From NCBI GenBank assembly GCA_009731425.1, contig AP018794.1:937960-1001959 (forward strand): a stretch of DNA of 64,000 nt, in the 5' to 3' direction. The notes beneath the pieces are model-generated. The model searched no databases and had not been told where the DNA came from. It saw only the letters and a program-made list of their open reading frames with translations. The translations under genes and the position numbers were made by a program. The stretch comes from Lachnospiraceae bacterium KM106-2 (GTDB lineage Bacteria; Bacillota; Clostridia; Lachnospirales; Lachnospiraceae). This document shows, piece after piece, positions 17,712-27,679 of the stretch (the first letter of the stretch is position 1; each line of letters starts with the position of its first letter).

Positions 17712-18662
17712 ATGAAGAAACAACCATTGATTATCTTAACAGGGCCTACCGCAGTGGGAAAAACAGCACTGTCCATTGGATTAGCTAAGGCAGTAAATGG
17801 TGCTATTATTTCTGCAGATTCCATGCAAGTATATAGGAAAATGGATATCGGAACTGCAAAGATAACAAAAGAGGAAATGCAAGGCGTTAAGCATTATCTG
17901 ATCGATGTATTAGATCCTGCCGAAGATTTTAACGTAGTATTATTTCAGAAATTAGCGAAAGAGGCAATGAAAGAGATCTATGCCAATGGACAGATTCCGA
18001 TCGTAGTCGGTGGTACTGGTTTTTATATTCAGGCACTTTTGTATGATATTGATTTTGAACAAGAAGAGGCAGATCAGACATACCGCCATGAATTGGAGGC
18101 ATTAGCCGAAGAAAAGGGAGCGGAGTATCTTCACGATAAGTTACGTGAGGTAGATGAAAAGAGTGCAGAGGCCATACATGCAAATAATGTAAAACGTGTG
18201 ATCCGTGCATTGGAGTTTTTTCATCAGACTGGTCAGAAGATGAGTGATCATAATGAAAAAGAGAGAATAAAGGAAAGTGCCTATAATAGTGCTTATTTTG
18301 TTTTGACAAATGACCGAGAAGTGCTTTATGACAGAATCAATCGCCGTATCGATCAGATGGAGGAACTTGGTCTGATCGAGGAAGTTAAGGCTCTAAAAGA
18401 AGAAGGTTATGGCAGAGACTTAGTTTCCATGCAAGGACTAGGCTACAAAGAAATATTGAGTTACTTAGATGGTGAGATCACCCTTGAGGAAGCCCTTTAT
18501 ATATTAAAACGTGATACTAGACATTTCGCGAAACGTCAGCTGACGTGGTTTAAGAGAGAGAAAGACGTTATCTGGTATGACAAAAGTAAGTATTTTTCGG
18601 AAGAAGAGATCCTTACTAGTATGATAGAAGTTATGAAAGAAAAACAAATGATGGATAGATAG
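17712..18662 (+). CDS. miaA: tRNA dimethylallyltransferase MiaA
   Basis: A 316-residue enzyme that adds a dimethylallyl group to A37 of tRNAs reading UNN codons. The P-loop GPTAVGKTAL is followed by SADSMQVYRKMDIGTAK, the conserved substrate-binding segment, and the VVGGTGFYIQAL motif. The start follows GGCGGGAGG. It is 14 bases after mutL, a common arrangement in Firmicutes. Confidence 0.97.
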   Translation: MKKQPLIILTGPTAVGKTALSIGLAKAVNGAIISADSMQVYRKMDIGTAKITKEEMQGVKHYLIDVLDPAEDFNVVLFQKLAKEAMKEIYANGQIPIVVGGTGFYIQALLYDIDFEQEEADQTYRHELEALAEEKGAEYLHDKLREVDEKSAEAIHANNVKRVIRALEFFHQTGQKMSDHNEKERIKESAYNSAYFVLTNDREVLYDRINRRIDQMEELGLIEEVKALKEEGYGRDLVSMQGLGYKEILSYLDGEITLEEALYILKRDTRHFAKRQLTWFKREKDVIWYDKSKYFSEEEILTSMIEVMKEKQMMDR

Positions 18663-18676
18663 GCAGGGAAAGAAAA

Positions 18677-19963
18677 ATGAATGAAGTATTAGAAAAGCAG
18701 TACGAAGAACTAGGGATTGATAAAAAAATTGTTGATTTTGGACGTGAAATCGAAGGAAAACTAAAAGAACGTTTTGATACTATCGATGCGATTGCAGAAT
18801 TCAATCAATTAAAAGTGATCAAAGCAATGCAGGATAATCGTCTATCTGATATCCATTTTGCGGCAACAACTGGATATGGCTATAATGATCTAGGTCGTGA
18901 TACCTTAGAAGCAACTTATGCGGCTATCTTTAAGGCTGAGTCTGCATTAGTTCGTCCACAGCTTACTTGTGGTACCCATGCACTTACGGTTGCATTAAGT
19001 GCAAACTTACGTCCGGGAGATGAACTATTATCACCTGTTGGAAAACCTTATGATACCTTAGAAGGTGTCATCGGTATCCGTGAGGAAAGAGGTTCTTTAA
19101 AAGAATATGGTATCAGTTACCGTCAGGTAGATCTATTAGATGACGGCGCATTTGATTACGAAGGAATTAAACAAGCGATCAATGAAAAAACAAAGTTAGT
19201 TACAATTCAAAGAAGTAAAGGTTATCAAACAAGACCAACATTATCAGTAGAACGTATCGGAGAATTGATCACTTTTATTAAAGGGATCAAACCAGATGTT
19301 ATCTGTATGGTAGATAACTGTTATGGTGAATTTGTAGAAACAATGGAACCAACAGAAGTTGGTGCTGATCTTTGCGTCGGTTCTTTGATTAAGAATCCAG
19401 GTGGCGGATTAGCCCCTATTGGTGGCTATATTGTAGGAAAAGATGAATACGTAGAAAATTGTGCAGTACGTTTAACTGCACCAGGTTTAGGAAAAGAAGT
19501 TGGAGCAACACTAGGATTAAATCAAAGTTTATTCCAAGGGTTATTCTTAGCACCTGTAGTTACAAGCGGAGCTCTAAAAGGAGCTATTTTTGCTGCAAAT
19601 ATTTATGAGAAATTAGGATTTCCTGTAATTCCAAATGGAACAGAGCCACGTTACGATATCATTCAAGCTGTTACACTTGGAAACGCAGAAGGAATTGTAG
19701 CATTTTGCGAAGGAATTCAGGCAGCAGCACCAGTAGATAGTTTCGTAACACCAGAACCATGGGCAATGCCAGGTTATGATAGTGAAGTAATCATGGCAGC
19801 TGGCGCATTTGTTCAAGGATCTAGTATTGAATTAAGTGCGGATGCTCCAATTAAACCACCTTATGCGGTTTATTTCCAAGGCGGTCTTACTTGGTACCAC
19901 GCGAAACTTGGTATCTTGATGAGCGCCCAAAAGATGTATGAAAAGAAATTAATAAATCTATAA
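18677..19963 (+). CDS. PLP-dependent lyase of the aluminium-resistance / methionine gamma-lyase-like family
   Basis: A 428-residue fold-type I PLP enzyme of the family often annotated as aluminium resistance protein or cystathionine beta-lyase-like (YnbB type). Visible marks are TCGTHALTVAL near residue 100, DNCYGEFVE in the cofactor aspartate region, and SLIKNPGGGLAP, whose lysine should bind PLP. The true substrate of the family is not established; sulfur amino-acid lyase activity is inferred from homology. It follows miaA by 14 bases and ends the cluster. Confidence 0.88.
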   Translation: MNEVLEKQYEELGIDKKIVDFGREIEGKLKERFDTIDAIAEFNQLKVIKAMQDNRLSDIHFAATTGYGYNDLGRDTLEATYAAIFKAESALVRPQLTCGTHALTVALSANLRPGDELLSPVGKPYDTLEGVIGIREERGSLKEYGISYRQVDLLDDGAFDYEGIKQAINEKTKLVTIQRSKGYQTRPTLSVERIGELITFIKGIKPDVICMVDNCYGEFVETMEPTEVGADLCVGSLIKNPGGGLAPIGGYIVGKDEYVENCAVRLTAPGLGKEVGATLGLNQSLFQGLFLAPVVTSGALKGAIFAANIYEKLGFPVIPNGTEPRYDIIQAVTLGNAEGIVAFCEGIQAAAPVDSFVTPEPWAMPGYDSEVIMAAGAFVQGSSIELSADAPIKPPYAVYFQGGLTWYHAKLGILMSAQKMYEKKLINL

Positions 19964-19971
19964 AAATAAGA

Positions 19972-20020
19972 CCCGTAGATTTTTTATGCTCATAAAAAGT
20001 GTAAAAAATTTACGGGAATT
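19972..20020 (+). terminator. Probable terminator after the PLP lyase
   Basis: CCCGTAGATTTTTTA pairs with TAAAAAATTTACGGG (one G-U position), followed by an AT-rich stretch with T residues. Confidence 0.7.
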
Positions 20021-20055
20021 TTGAGTTTTTACTTATATACAAATTTTTTGAGATA

Positions 20056-20064
20056 TGTTACAAT
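20056..20064 (+). promoter_or_regulatory. Possible extended -10 promoter of the radC-mre-min operon
   Basis: TGTTACAAT at 20056-20064 fits an extended -10 (TGnTACAAT). No clear -35 is seen. Confidence 0.45.
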
Positions 20065-20126
20065 GTAGCGTGGATGATTATAAATGGTGATGCCAAATCT
20101 GTCTTTTTATGAAAGAGGAGGCAAAA

Positions 20127-20822
20127 ATGAATCAGGGAATATCCATGAAAGAAGTACCAAACGAAGAACGTCCCTATGAAAAATGTATAAAAAGAGGAGC
20201 AGAGTCTCTCTCTGATGCAGAGTTGTTAGCTATCATACTGCGAACAGGAAGCAAGAGCGAAGATGTGTTAAAGATCGCTACTCGTATTATGCAGATTTCT
20301 AAGGAATATATAGGGTTACTAGTGATAAACCAGTTGACAATGGAAGATTTGTTAAAGATAAATGGTATCGGCAATGTAAAAGCAGTGCAGTTACTTGCTT
20401 TAAAAGAAATTTCACGAAGAATGGCGAAAGCGACAAGAGAAGAAGGACTTAGGTTATTAACACCTCAGTCGGTTGCAAATTACTACATGGAAGATATGAG
20501 ACATTTGACCATTGAACAGATCCTATTAGTAATGATGGACTCTAAGAGTAAAATTCTAAATGACATGGTACTTAGCCAAGGAACCGTGAATGCTAGCATT
20601 CTGGCACCCAGGGAAGTATTTATTCATGCCTTAAGAGTAGGTGCTGTGAGTATCATTTTACTTCACAATCACCCTAGCGGGGATCCTAATCCCAGCAGAG
20701 AAGACATCGAGACAACAAAACGGGTAAAAGAAGCCGGGCTATTAATTGGAATAAAATTGTTGGATCACATTATTATTGGGGATAATCAATATATAAGTCT
20801 TAAGGAAAAAGGATTGATTTAA
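20127..20822 (+). CDS. radC: RadC-family JAB/MPN domain protein
   Basis: A 231-residue protein with an N-terminal helix-hairpin-helix region (INGIGNVKAVQLLALKE) and a C-terminal JAB1/MPN metalloprotease-like domain containing HNHPSGDPNPSREDIE, the zinc-binding His pair and Asp. Despite the name, a DNA repair role is doubtful. I chose ATG 20127, 6 bases after AGAGGAGG; an in-frame ATG at 20109 lies before that ribosome site. It stands directly upstream of mreB, as in Bacillus. Confidence 0.93.
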   Translation: MNQGISMKEVPNEERPYEKCIKRGAESLSDAELLAIILRTGSKSEDVLKIATRIMQISKEYIGLLVINQLTMEDLLKINGIGNVKAVQLLALKEISRRMAKATREEGLRLLTPQSVANYYMEDMRHLTIEQILLVMMDSKSKILNDMVLSQGTVNASILAPREVFIHALRVGAVSIILLHNHPSGDPNPSREDIETTKRVKEAGLLIGIKLLDHIIIGDNQYISLKEKGLI

Positions 20823-20841
20823 ACTAGAAAGGAAGAACATC

Positions 20842-21864
20842 ATGTTAAGTAAAGTATTTGGTATTGATTTAGGGACAAGTACATTAAAAATATACAAAAA
20901 GGGCGAGGGCGTTGTCGTTGACGAAAAAAACGTCATAGCTATTGAAAATAGACAAAAGGTAATGGCAATTGGTAATGAAGCATATGAAATGCTTGAAAAA
21001 GCACCAATAAACATAAAAGTTACTTATCCAGTACGTAATGGTGTCATTGCCGACATCGCCAATATGGAAGCATTATTAGATGCAATGGTAAAAAAACATC
21101 TAAAAATGAAAGGTGGAACTTGTCTTATTGCAGTTCCTACTGATATTACAGAAGTTGAAAAAAGAGCATTTTTTGATCTTGTAGCAAATTCAAGAGCAAA
21201 ATTAAAAGAAGTAGGAATCGTTGAAAAACCAATTGCAGCTGCACTTGGTGCGGGTCTTGATATTACGGTGGCAAATGGCGTTATGGTAGTTGATATCGGA
21301 GCTGATACAACAGAAATCTCAGTTATGTCATTAGGCGGAATCGTTCTTAGCAAATTGATCCCAATTGGTGGTAACAAATTAGATGAATCCATTAAAAATT
21401 ATGTGAAGAAGAAATATAATTTATTAATTGGTGATAAAACAGCTGAAATTTTAAAGAAAGCATTAGCAAATGCTTATGATATGGAACAAGAAGGCGTTAA
21501 AGTATACGGTAGAAATGTCGTTACAGGTCTTCCAAGCGAAATGGAAATCAGTGCAGAGATGGTTCATGAATCTATTCAAGAATATCTCATTGCAATCGTT
21601 GATTCAATTAAACAGATTTTAGAAAGAACTCCACCAGAAATTTCATCCGATATTATTGATAATGGTATTTATGTAGCAGGGGGAAGTGCAGGCATCCGCA
21701 ATATCGATCGTTTGATTTCAGATCACACAGAATTAAATGTGAATATTGTGAATGATCCAAGCAACGCTGTTGTAAATGGTCTTGGTATGATCATGGAAGA
21801 TTCTAATCTTCATAGTCTTGCTACAATGATCAAGTCATCATCATCAATTAAAAAGAGAATATAA
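20842..21864 (+). CDS. mreB: Rod shape-determining actin homologue MreB/Mbl
   Basis: A 340-residue bacterial actin that polymerises under the membrane and guides lateral wall synthesis. Seen in the sequence: the phosphate-1 loop GIDLGTSTLKIY, VVDIGADTTEIS (phosphate-2), and the adenosine motif GIYVAGGSAGIRN. Length matches the family. It begins the mreBCD block with radC upstream. Whether it is the MreB or Mbl paralogue cannot be decided from this copy alone. Confidence 0.95.
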   Translation: MLSKVFGIDLGTSTLKIYKKGEGVVVDEKNVIAIENRQKVMAIGNEAYEMLEKAPINIKVTYPVRNGVIADIANMEALLDAMVKKHLKMKGGTCLIAVPTDITEVEKRAFFDLVANSRAKLKEVGIVEKPIAAALGAGLDITVANGVMVVDIGADTTEISVMSLGGIVLSKLIPIGGNKLDESIKNYVKKKYNLLIGDKTAEILKKALANAYDMEQEGVKVYGRNVVTGLPSEMEISAEMVHESIQEYLIAIVDSIKQILERTPPEISSDIIDNGIYVAGGSAGIRNIDRLISDHTELNVNIVNDPSNAVVNGLGMIMEDSNLHSLATMIKSSSSIKKRI

Positions 21865-21895
21865 AAGGTAAACTCATTAATCGCGGGAGGTTCTT

Positions 21896-22744
21896 ATGAA
21901 ACGAAAACTTAAGATGTCCATCCCCCCAAGATATATCCTAGCAGCACTTTCTGTCCTTTGTGCGGTACTGATTTTAGTATCGTTCAAGTTCAGTGACAGT
22001 GTTGCTCCGATGAAATCGGTTGTTGGAGATGTTATGTCACCGATGCAAAAGGGGATTAACAAAATTGGTACTTGGATCCATTCCAAGCAGGAATTGTTAG
22101 TATCGGTTAAGAAACTAACGAAAGAAAATAAAGAATTAAAAGAACAATTAGATAGTGTAAGCTATCAAAACAAACAATTATTACAAGACAAGTATGAACT
22201 TGCCAATTTACGAGAGCAATTTCAATTATCTAAAAAATATGCAACCTATCCTAAAGTAGGAGCAAGAGTAATCGGTAGAGATGCGAATAACTGGAACTCA
22301 ACGATTACGATTGATAAAGGTTCTAAAGACGGAATCAAGAAGGATATGAATGTTATTTCAGGTAATGGACTTGTTGGTATTGTAACAGCAGTTGGAAAAC
22401 ATAGTTCTCAAGTACGATTGATCATTGATGATGATAGTAATGTATATGCAATGTTCTTAACGACAGGTGAGTCTTGTAAAGTAAAAGGTAATTTGTCTTT
22501 GATCGATAAAGGTTTGATCGATGTAAAACGAGTTAGCAAAGATGCAAAGGTTAAGACGGGGGCAGAAATTGTAACTTCAAATTATAGTAGTAAGTTCCTT
22601 CAGGGCATTTTAATTGGTTACTTAGAGGATTTAAAAACAGATCAGACGAACCTTACAAAATCAGGAACCATTCGTCCGGTTGTAGATTTCGATAACCTTG
22701 ATATTGTATTAGTTATTACGGAATTGAAAGAAAATGCAGATTAA
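21896..22744 (+). CDS. mreC: Rod shape-determining protein MreC
   Basis: A 282-residue protein with a short cytoplasmic tail, one membrane helix (about 13-32), a coiled coil (about 65-110) and the extracellular beta-domain pair ending near residue 275. MreC couples MreB to PBP2 and RodA. GGGAGG precedes the ATG, and mreD follows at 41 bases. Confidence 0.95.
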   Translation: MKRKLKMSIPPRYILAALSVLCAVLILVSFKFSDSVAPMKSVVGDVMSPMQKGINKIGTWIHSKQELLVSVKKLTKENKELKEQLDSVSYQNKQLLQDKYELANLREQFQLSKKYATYPKVGARVIGRDANNWNSTITIDKGSKDGIKKDMNVISGNGLVGIVTAVGKHSSQVRLIIDDDSNVYAMFLTTGESCKVKGNLSLIDKGLIDVKRVSKDAKVKTGAEIVTSNYSSKFLQGILIGYLEDLKTDQTNLTKSGTIRPVVDFDNLDIVLVITELKENAD

Positions 22745-22784
22745 TCTCTTACGCCAGAAAAAGAAAAAGGAAGGATGAAAGAAC

Positions 22785-23291
22785 ATGAAACGATTTATAT
22801 GTATGATTTTTTTGATCGTAATATGTTTTTTATTGCAGACAACAGTCTTTCAGGCGATTGCCCTTGCAAATACCGTTCCGAATTTATTATTGATCTTGAT
22901 CGTAGCGATCGGATATATGAGCGGCAAGGTAGAAGGGATGTTTCTAGGATTCTTTTGTGGTTTGATCGTTGACTGCATGTATGGTCAGGTAATTGGTATT
23001 AGTGCTTTGCTTTATATGTTAGTCGGTTATCTTGTTGGAATTTGCAATAAAATTTATTATAGAGATGATTTGACAGTACCGATCATTTTAGTAGCAGCAA
23101 GTGATCTAATATTTAATTTTTGCTATTATGTGCTTGTATTTTTGCTAAGAGCAAGACTGAACTTTCTCTTTTATTTTAGAAGGATCATGATGCCCGAACT
23201 TGTTTATACGGTATTTGTTTCTATTGTTGTATACAAGTTGATACATTCGCTGTTTGGACTGCTTGACCGATCAACAAACAAGGAGGTCTAA
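22785..23291 (+). CDS. mreD: Rod shape-determining protein MreD
   Basis: A 168-residue integral membrane protein with about five or six helices. It contains the family's NTVPNLLLI and GFFCGLIVDCMYGQVIG segments. It works with MreC in the elongasome. Its stop is directly followed by the PBP2 start, and AAGGAGG for PBP2 lies inside its 3' end. Confidence 0.93.
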   Translation: MKRFICMIFLIVICFLLQTTVFQAIALANTVPNLLLILIVAIGYMSGKVEGMFLGFFCGLIVDCMYGQVIGISALLYMLVGYLVGICNKIYYRDDLTVPIILVAASDLIFNFCYYVLVFLLRARLNFLFYFRRIMMPELVYTVFVSIVVYKLIHSLFGLLDRSTNKEV

Positions 23292-26096
23292 ATGTTAGAT
23301 ATAATATTTGATAAAATTAAAGAAACAGTAACATCCAGGGTGTTTGCAATCACCATGATCTATTTAGTACTTGTGGGTGGATTGATTTATCGTATGTTCT
23401 ATCTTCAGATCATTCACGGCGAAGAATATCAGAAAAAGTATGAAAGTTCCCAAACTCATACGAGAGCGATAAAAGCTACCAGAGGTAATATATACGATAA
23501 AAATGGTAAGCTGTTAGCAGAAAACGTACTTACGTATTCAGTTATTTTCCAAGATTATGGTAAGTTAACTGAGGCAAGCGATATCAATGATATGGTTGCC
23601 AATATGATCAAATTGATCGAAAAGAACAATGATACGATCGATGTAGAATTTGGTCTGAAATTGAATGACGAGGGAAAGATTGTATATGCAGTTAGCGGGA
23701 ATAAGAAAAAGCGTTTCCTAAAAGATGCTTATTCCAATGAAAAGTTAACGGATAAGGAATTAAGCGTATCTGCAGAAGATGCATATGAATTTATCAACTA
23801 TTCAACGGATACGAATAGTCCTAAGTTTAATGTTGATAAGAAGAAATATAGCAAAGAAATGCAATTCAAGATTACGGCAATTCGTTATGCAATGTATATG
23901 AACCGTTACTCGAAATACAAACAATTGACGATCGCTAGTGATGTTAATGAAAAGACGGTTGCTGCGATCGAAGAAAATTCAGCTGACTTAAAAGGTGTCA
24001 GTATCATGGAAGATACAAGACGTGTTTACCATTGTTCCACAAGTATGGCTCATATTTTGGGTTACACGGGTTCTGTTGGAAGTACCAGTTTAAAAGAACA
24101 AGGGTTAGATGAAGAGAAATATACTTCAAATGATCAAATTGGTAAAAGTGGAATTGAAAAAGAATATGAAGATTATCTCCATGGAACCATGGGACAAGAA
24201 GAAGTAACTTTAAATAATAAAAAAGCAATTACTAAAATTGAAGTTACAAAAGAGCCAGTAGCCGGAAAAGATGTTTATCTTACAATCGATGCGGATTTAC
24301 AAGAAGCAACATACAAGATGTTAGAAGAACATATCGCAGGTATTTTGCTTTCAAAGATTGAAGCCGGCGGTGATTTCAGCATCAAGATGACGGATGTCTA
24401 TTATGCGTTACTGAATAATGTAATTGATGTTATGAAATTTAGTGAGAAAGATGCCTCTGATTTAGAAAAGAGTATCTATAATACGTATAAGCATGAGAGA
24501 AGCAGTGTCTTTGATCGTTTGGATACAGTATTAGGATTTAATAGCAAAGAAAATTATAATACATTAAATAAAGATTATCAGGATTACACGGTTTATATTT
24601 ACAGACTTCTTGGAAATAAAGGTGTCTTATTAAAGGATAAGATCGATAAAAACGATGCTACTTATAAAAAGTATGTTAAAGATAAGATCAGTCTAAGTGA
24701 GTTTTTACAGTATGCCATCAGCAAGGAATGGATCGATAGATCAAAATTCTCTGATACAGATGGTTATTACAGTTCAGAGGAAATCTATGCTAAGATGATC
24801 CAATATACGAAAAAGCTACTTAAAAATGACAGCACCTTTAATAAAAAGGTGTATAAAAACTTAGTCGCTTCACAGAAAATCACAGGAACGCAAATTAGTC
24901 TTTTATTATTTGAGCAAGGTGTGATAAAATATAATAAAGATGAAGTCGCTAAATTAAAGTCAGGAGCAATTTCAGCTTCAAGTTTTATTCGAGGAAAGAT
25001 TAAAAAATTAAAGATTACTCCAGGACAGTTGGGCCTAGATCCTAGCTCTGGATCGGTTGTTGTTACAGATTCAAATTCAGGTGAAGTAAGGGCAATGGTT
25101 TCTTATCCAGGATATGATAATAATAAACTCGCGAATAAAATTGATGCAGATTACTATTCATTGTTGACAACAAGTACAGCAAGTCCATTAATCAATCGAC
25201 CAGTACAGCAAAGAACGGCACCAGGTTCCACTTATAAATTATTAACCAGTGTCGCTGGATTGACAGAAGGTGTCATTACTCCGTCAACTACATTTAATTG
25301 TACCGGAAAATTTGATAAATTTGCTGCTAATAATCCTGCTTGTTGGAGAAAGTCAGGACATGGAAAGCTAAATGTCGTTGGTGGTATTAAGAATTCTTGT
25401 AATGTATTCTTCTACAATGTAGGATGGAAATTGAGTTTAGTAAATGGTAAATACAATAGTAATGTTGGTCTTAAAAAATTAAAGAAATATGCAGAGATGT
25501 TTGGATTTGATGCACCAAGTGGTGTTGGATTTGGTGAATATCAGCCGAAAATTTCGGATGAGTATTCAGTACCTTCAGCTATTGGACAAGGAACAAATGC
25601 TTATACTCCAACTCAGATCAACCGATACACGGATGCAGTTGCTAACAAAGGAACTGTTTATGATTTATCGATTGTAGATAAAATTAAGACTTCATCGGGT
25701 AAAGTTGTTAAGAACTTTAATTCAAAAGTTCATAATAAAATCACTACGGTAGCAGATTCTACTTGGAGTCTTGTGCACCAAGGAGCTTATCAGGTAGTTA
25801 ATGATTCTAATTTAAAGGGATTATTTAGCAAAGCTACGGTTGAGGTAGCAGGTAAAACTGGTACCGCGCAGGAGCAAACAACCAGACCTGACCATGCATT
25901 ATTTACTTCATTTGCTCCATATGATAATCCAAAAGTTGCTGTAACTGCTGTAATACCACATGGTTATACATCAAGTTATGCTGCTGAGATCGCTGGAAAA
26001 GTATATCAATATATGTATCCAGAACCAGGAACAAAGAAGAAGCATCTAATCAAAAACGAAGCGGTAACACCAAAGGCAAGTGCTTCACATGATTAA
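23292..26096 (+). CDS. mrdA: Penicillin-binding protein 2, elongasome transpeptidase, with a large insertion
   Basis: A 934-residue class B PBP, much longer than the usual 600-720. It has an N-terminal membrane helix (about 17-38), a pedestal domain, and a transpeptidase domain with S646-T-Y-K649, S702-C-N704 and K855-T-G857. All active-site motifs are intact. Between the end of the pedestal (DLQEATYKMLEE, about 334-345) and the start of the catalytic domain (LGLDPSSGSVVVTD, about 578) lies roughly 225 extra residues, Lys/Asp-rich and mostly helical. It sits between mreD and minC and makes lateral wall with RodA further along the operon. Confidence 0.95.
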   Translation: MLDIIFDKIKETVTSRVFAITMIYLVLVGGLIYRMFYLQIIHGEEYQKKYESSQTHTRAIKATRGNIYDKNGKLLAENVLTYSVIFQDYGKLTEASDINDMVANMIKLIEKNNDTIDVEFGLKLNDEGKIVYAVSGNKKKRFLKDAYSNEKLTDKELSVSAEDAYEFINYSTDTNSPKFNVDKKKYSKEMQFKITAIRYAMYMNRYSKYKQLTIASDVNEKTVAAIEENSADLKGVSIMEDTRRVYHCSTSMAHILGYTGSVGSTSLKEQGLDEEKYTSNDQIGKSGIEKEYEDYLHGTMGQEEVTLNNKKAITKIEVTKEPVAGKDVYLTIDADLQEATYKMLEEHIAGILLSKIEAGGDFSIKMTDVYYALLNNVIDVMKFSEKDASDLEKSIYNTYKHERSSVFDRLDTVLGFNSKENYNTLNKDYQDYTVYIYRLLGNKGVLLKDKIDKNDATYKKYVKDKISLSEFLQYAISKEWIDRSKFSDTDGYYSSEEIYAKMIQYTKKLLKNDSTFNKKVYKNLVASQKITGTQISLLLFEQGVIKYNKDEVAKLKSGAISASSFIRGKIKKLKITPGQLGLDPSSGSVVVTDSNSGEVRAMVSYPGYDNNKLANKIDADYYSLLTTSTASPLINRPVQQRTAPGSTYKLLTSVAGLTEGVITPSTTFNCTGKFDKFAANNPACWRKSGHGKLNVVGGIKNSCNVFFYNVGWKLSLVNGKYNSNVGLKKLKKYAEMFGFDAPSGVGFGEYQPKISDEYSVPSAIGQGTNAYTPTQINRYTDAVANKGTVYDLSIVDKIKTSSGKVVKNFNSKVHNKITTVADSTWSLVHQGAYQVVNDSNLKGLFSKATVEVAGKTGTAQEQTTRPDHALFTSFAPYDNPKVAVTAVIPHGYTSSYAAEIAGKVYQYMYPEPGTKKKHLIKNEAVTPKASASHD

Positions 26097-26109
26097 GGTA
26101 ATGTAATTC

Positions 26110-26141
26110 GTAAGCCGTATCGATTATCTGATACGGCTTAC
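26110..26141 (+). repeat. Perfect 12-bp hairpin between PBP2 and minC
   Basis: GTAAGCCGTATC (26110-26121) and GATACGGCTTAC (26130-26141) form a perfect stem with an 8-base loop, not followed by a T run. It could be an mRNA processing or stability element, or a poor terminator that lets some transcription continue into min. Confidence 0.75.
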
Positions 26142-26175
26142 AATACAGATATATTATTTAGTAGGGAGTAGTCAT

Positions 26176-26844
26176 ATGAATAATTCAGTAATGATAAAAG
26201 GTACAAAGTCCGGCATCATTGTCGTACTGGACAAAGATATGCCTTTTGAAGAATTAAAACATCATATCGCTAAAAAGTTTCAAGAATCTAAAAAGTTCTT
26301 GGGCAATGCCAATATGGCAATTTCCTTCGAAGGTCGTGAACTTACTAATGATGAACAAAGAGAAATTCTAGATGTCATTAATGAGAATTCAGATTTACGA
26401 GTCGTATGTATTTTAGCAAATGATGAAGAAATTGAGCAAAAGTTCAACAAATCATTGAATGAACGTTTATTAGAACTCAATTCTAATACTGGACAATTTT
26501 ACAAAGGAAATCTTCGTTCCGGACAAACATTGGAATCCGAGACAAGTATCATTATCATCGGAGATGTCAATCCGGGGGCTAGAGTAGTATCCAAAGGAAA
26601 TGTTATTATTCTTGGTTCCTTAAAGGGAAATGTCTTTGCAGGGGCCACAGGTAATGAAAACTCATTTGTAGTAGCGCTCAACATGCAGCCCGTTCAGATT
26701 CGGATTGCCGATATTATCGGTCGTTCACCTGATAAACCTTTAAAAGATGAAAAGAAAGAAGTAAAAATAGCGTTTGTTGAAGATGGGAATATCTATATTG
26801 AACCATTGACGAAAGATGTTATTAATGATATCAATTTATATTAA
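26176..26844 (+). CDS. minC: Septum site-determining protein MinC
   Basis: A 222-residue FtsZ inhibitor. The N-terminal domain (about 1-100) is the FtsZ-antagonist part. The C-terminal beta-helix (about 108-205) has the repeating glycine pattern GDVNPGARVVSKGNVIILGSL and binds MinD. First gene of minCDE, 27 bases before minD. Confidence 0.95.
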   Translation: MNNSVMIKGTKSGIIVVLDKDMPFEELKHHIAKKFQESKKFLGNANMAISFEGRELTNDEQREILDVINENSDLRVVCILANDEEIEQKFNKSLNERLLELNSNTGQFYKGNLRSGQTLESETSIIIIGDVNPGARVVSKGNVIILGSLKGNVFAGATGNENSFVVALNMQPVQIRIADIIGRSPDKPLKDEKKEVKIAFVEDGNIYIEPLTKDVINDINLY

Positions 26845-26871
26845 ATAATTTTATAGTTTGGAGGAAACAAG

Positions 26872-27663
26872 ATGGGAGAAGTAATCGTCATAACATCCGG
26901 AAAGGGTGGCGTTGGTAAGACTACCACTACTGCAAATGTAGGAACTGGATTAGCTAAATTAAATAAGAAAGTTGTATTAATTGATACAGATATAGGTTTA
27001 CGTAATCTTGATGTAGTAATGGGATTAGAAAACCGAATTGTTTATAATCTAGTAGATGTTGTAGAAGGAAACTGCCGTATTAAGCAAGCATTGATCAAAG
27101 ATAAGAGATATCCAAATCTTTATCTATTGCCTTCTGCGCAAACGAGAGATAAGAATAGTGTAACACCAGAGCAAATGAAAAAATTAGCAGATGAGCTAAG
27201 AGAGGAATTTGATTACATACTAATGGATTGTCCAGCCGGAATTGAGCAGGGCTTTAAGAATGCCATTGCCGGTGCTGATAGTGCATTAGTTGTTACTACT
27301 CCTGAAGTATCAGCAGTACGTGATGCGGATCGTATCATCGGATTGCTTGAGGCAAATGAAATCAAAAATACTCATCTAATTGTAAACCGTCTTCGTACAG
27401 ATATGGTTAAACGAGGCGACATGATGTCAAGCGACGATGTGGTCGAAATTTTAGCTGTAGATTTAATCGGCGTGGTTCCTGATGATGAAAACATTGTTAT
27501 TTCCACTAACCAGGGTGAACCTTTAGTTGGTAATGAAACTCTTGCCGGACAGGCTTACATGAATATTTGTAAACGTGTGATGGGAGAGGAGATTCCATTA
27601 CTTGATTTAAATGTTAAGAATGGTTTTATAAATAAATTATCACATTTATTTAAAAAGAATTAA
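26872..27663 (+). CDS. minD: Septum site-determining ATPase MinD
   Basis: A 263-residue ParA-type ATPase. The deviant Walker A is GKGGVGKTTTT (K11 and K16), with IDTDIGLRNLD and MDCPAGIEQG following. The C-terminal FINKLSHLFKK is the amphipathic membrane-targeting helix. MinD recruits MinC to the membrane and is released by MinE. Confidence 0.97.
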   Translation: MGEVIVITSGKGGVGKTTTTANVGTGLAKLNKKVVLIDTDIGLRNLDVVMGLENRIVYNLVDVVEGNCRIKQALIKDKRYPNLYLLPSAQTRDKNSVTPEQMKKLADELREEFDYILMDCPAGIEQGFKNAIAGADSALVVTTPEVSAVRDADRIIGLLEANEIKNTHLIVNRLRTDMVKRGDMMSSDDVVEILAVDLIGVVPDDENIVISTNQGEPLVGNETLAGQAYMNICKRVMGEEIPLLDLNVKNGFINKLSHLFKKN

Positions 27664-27679
27664 TTAGGGGGAATTAATA

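Noticed and set aside
25489..25677. Open frame inside PBP2 on the same strand
   Set aside because: Out-of-frame shadow of the transpeptidase domain, no ribosome site.
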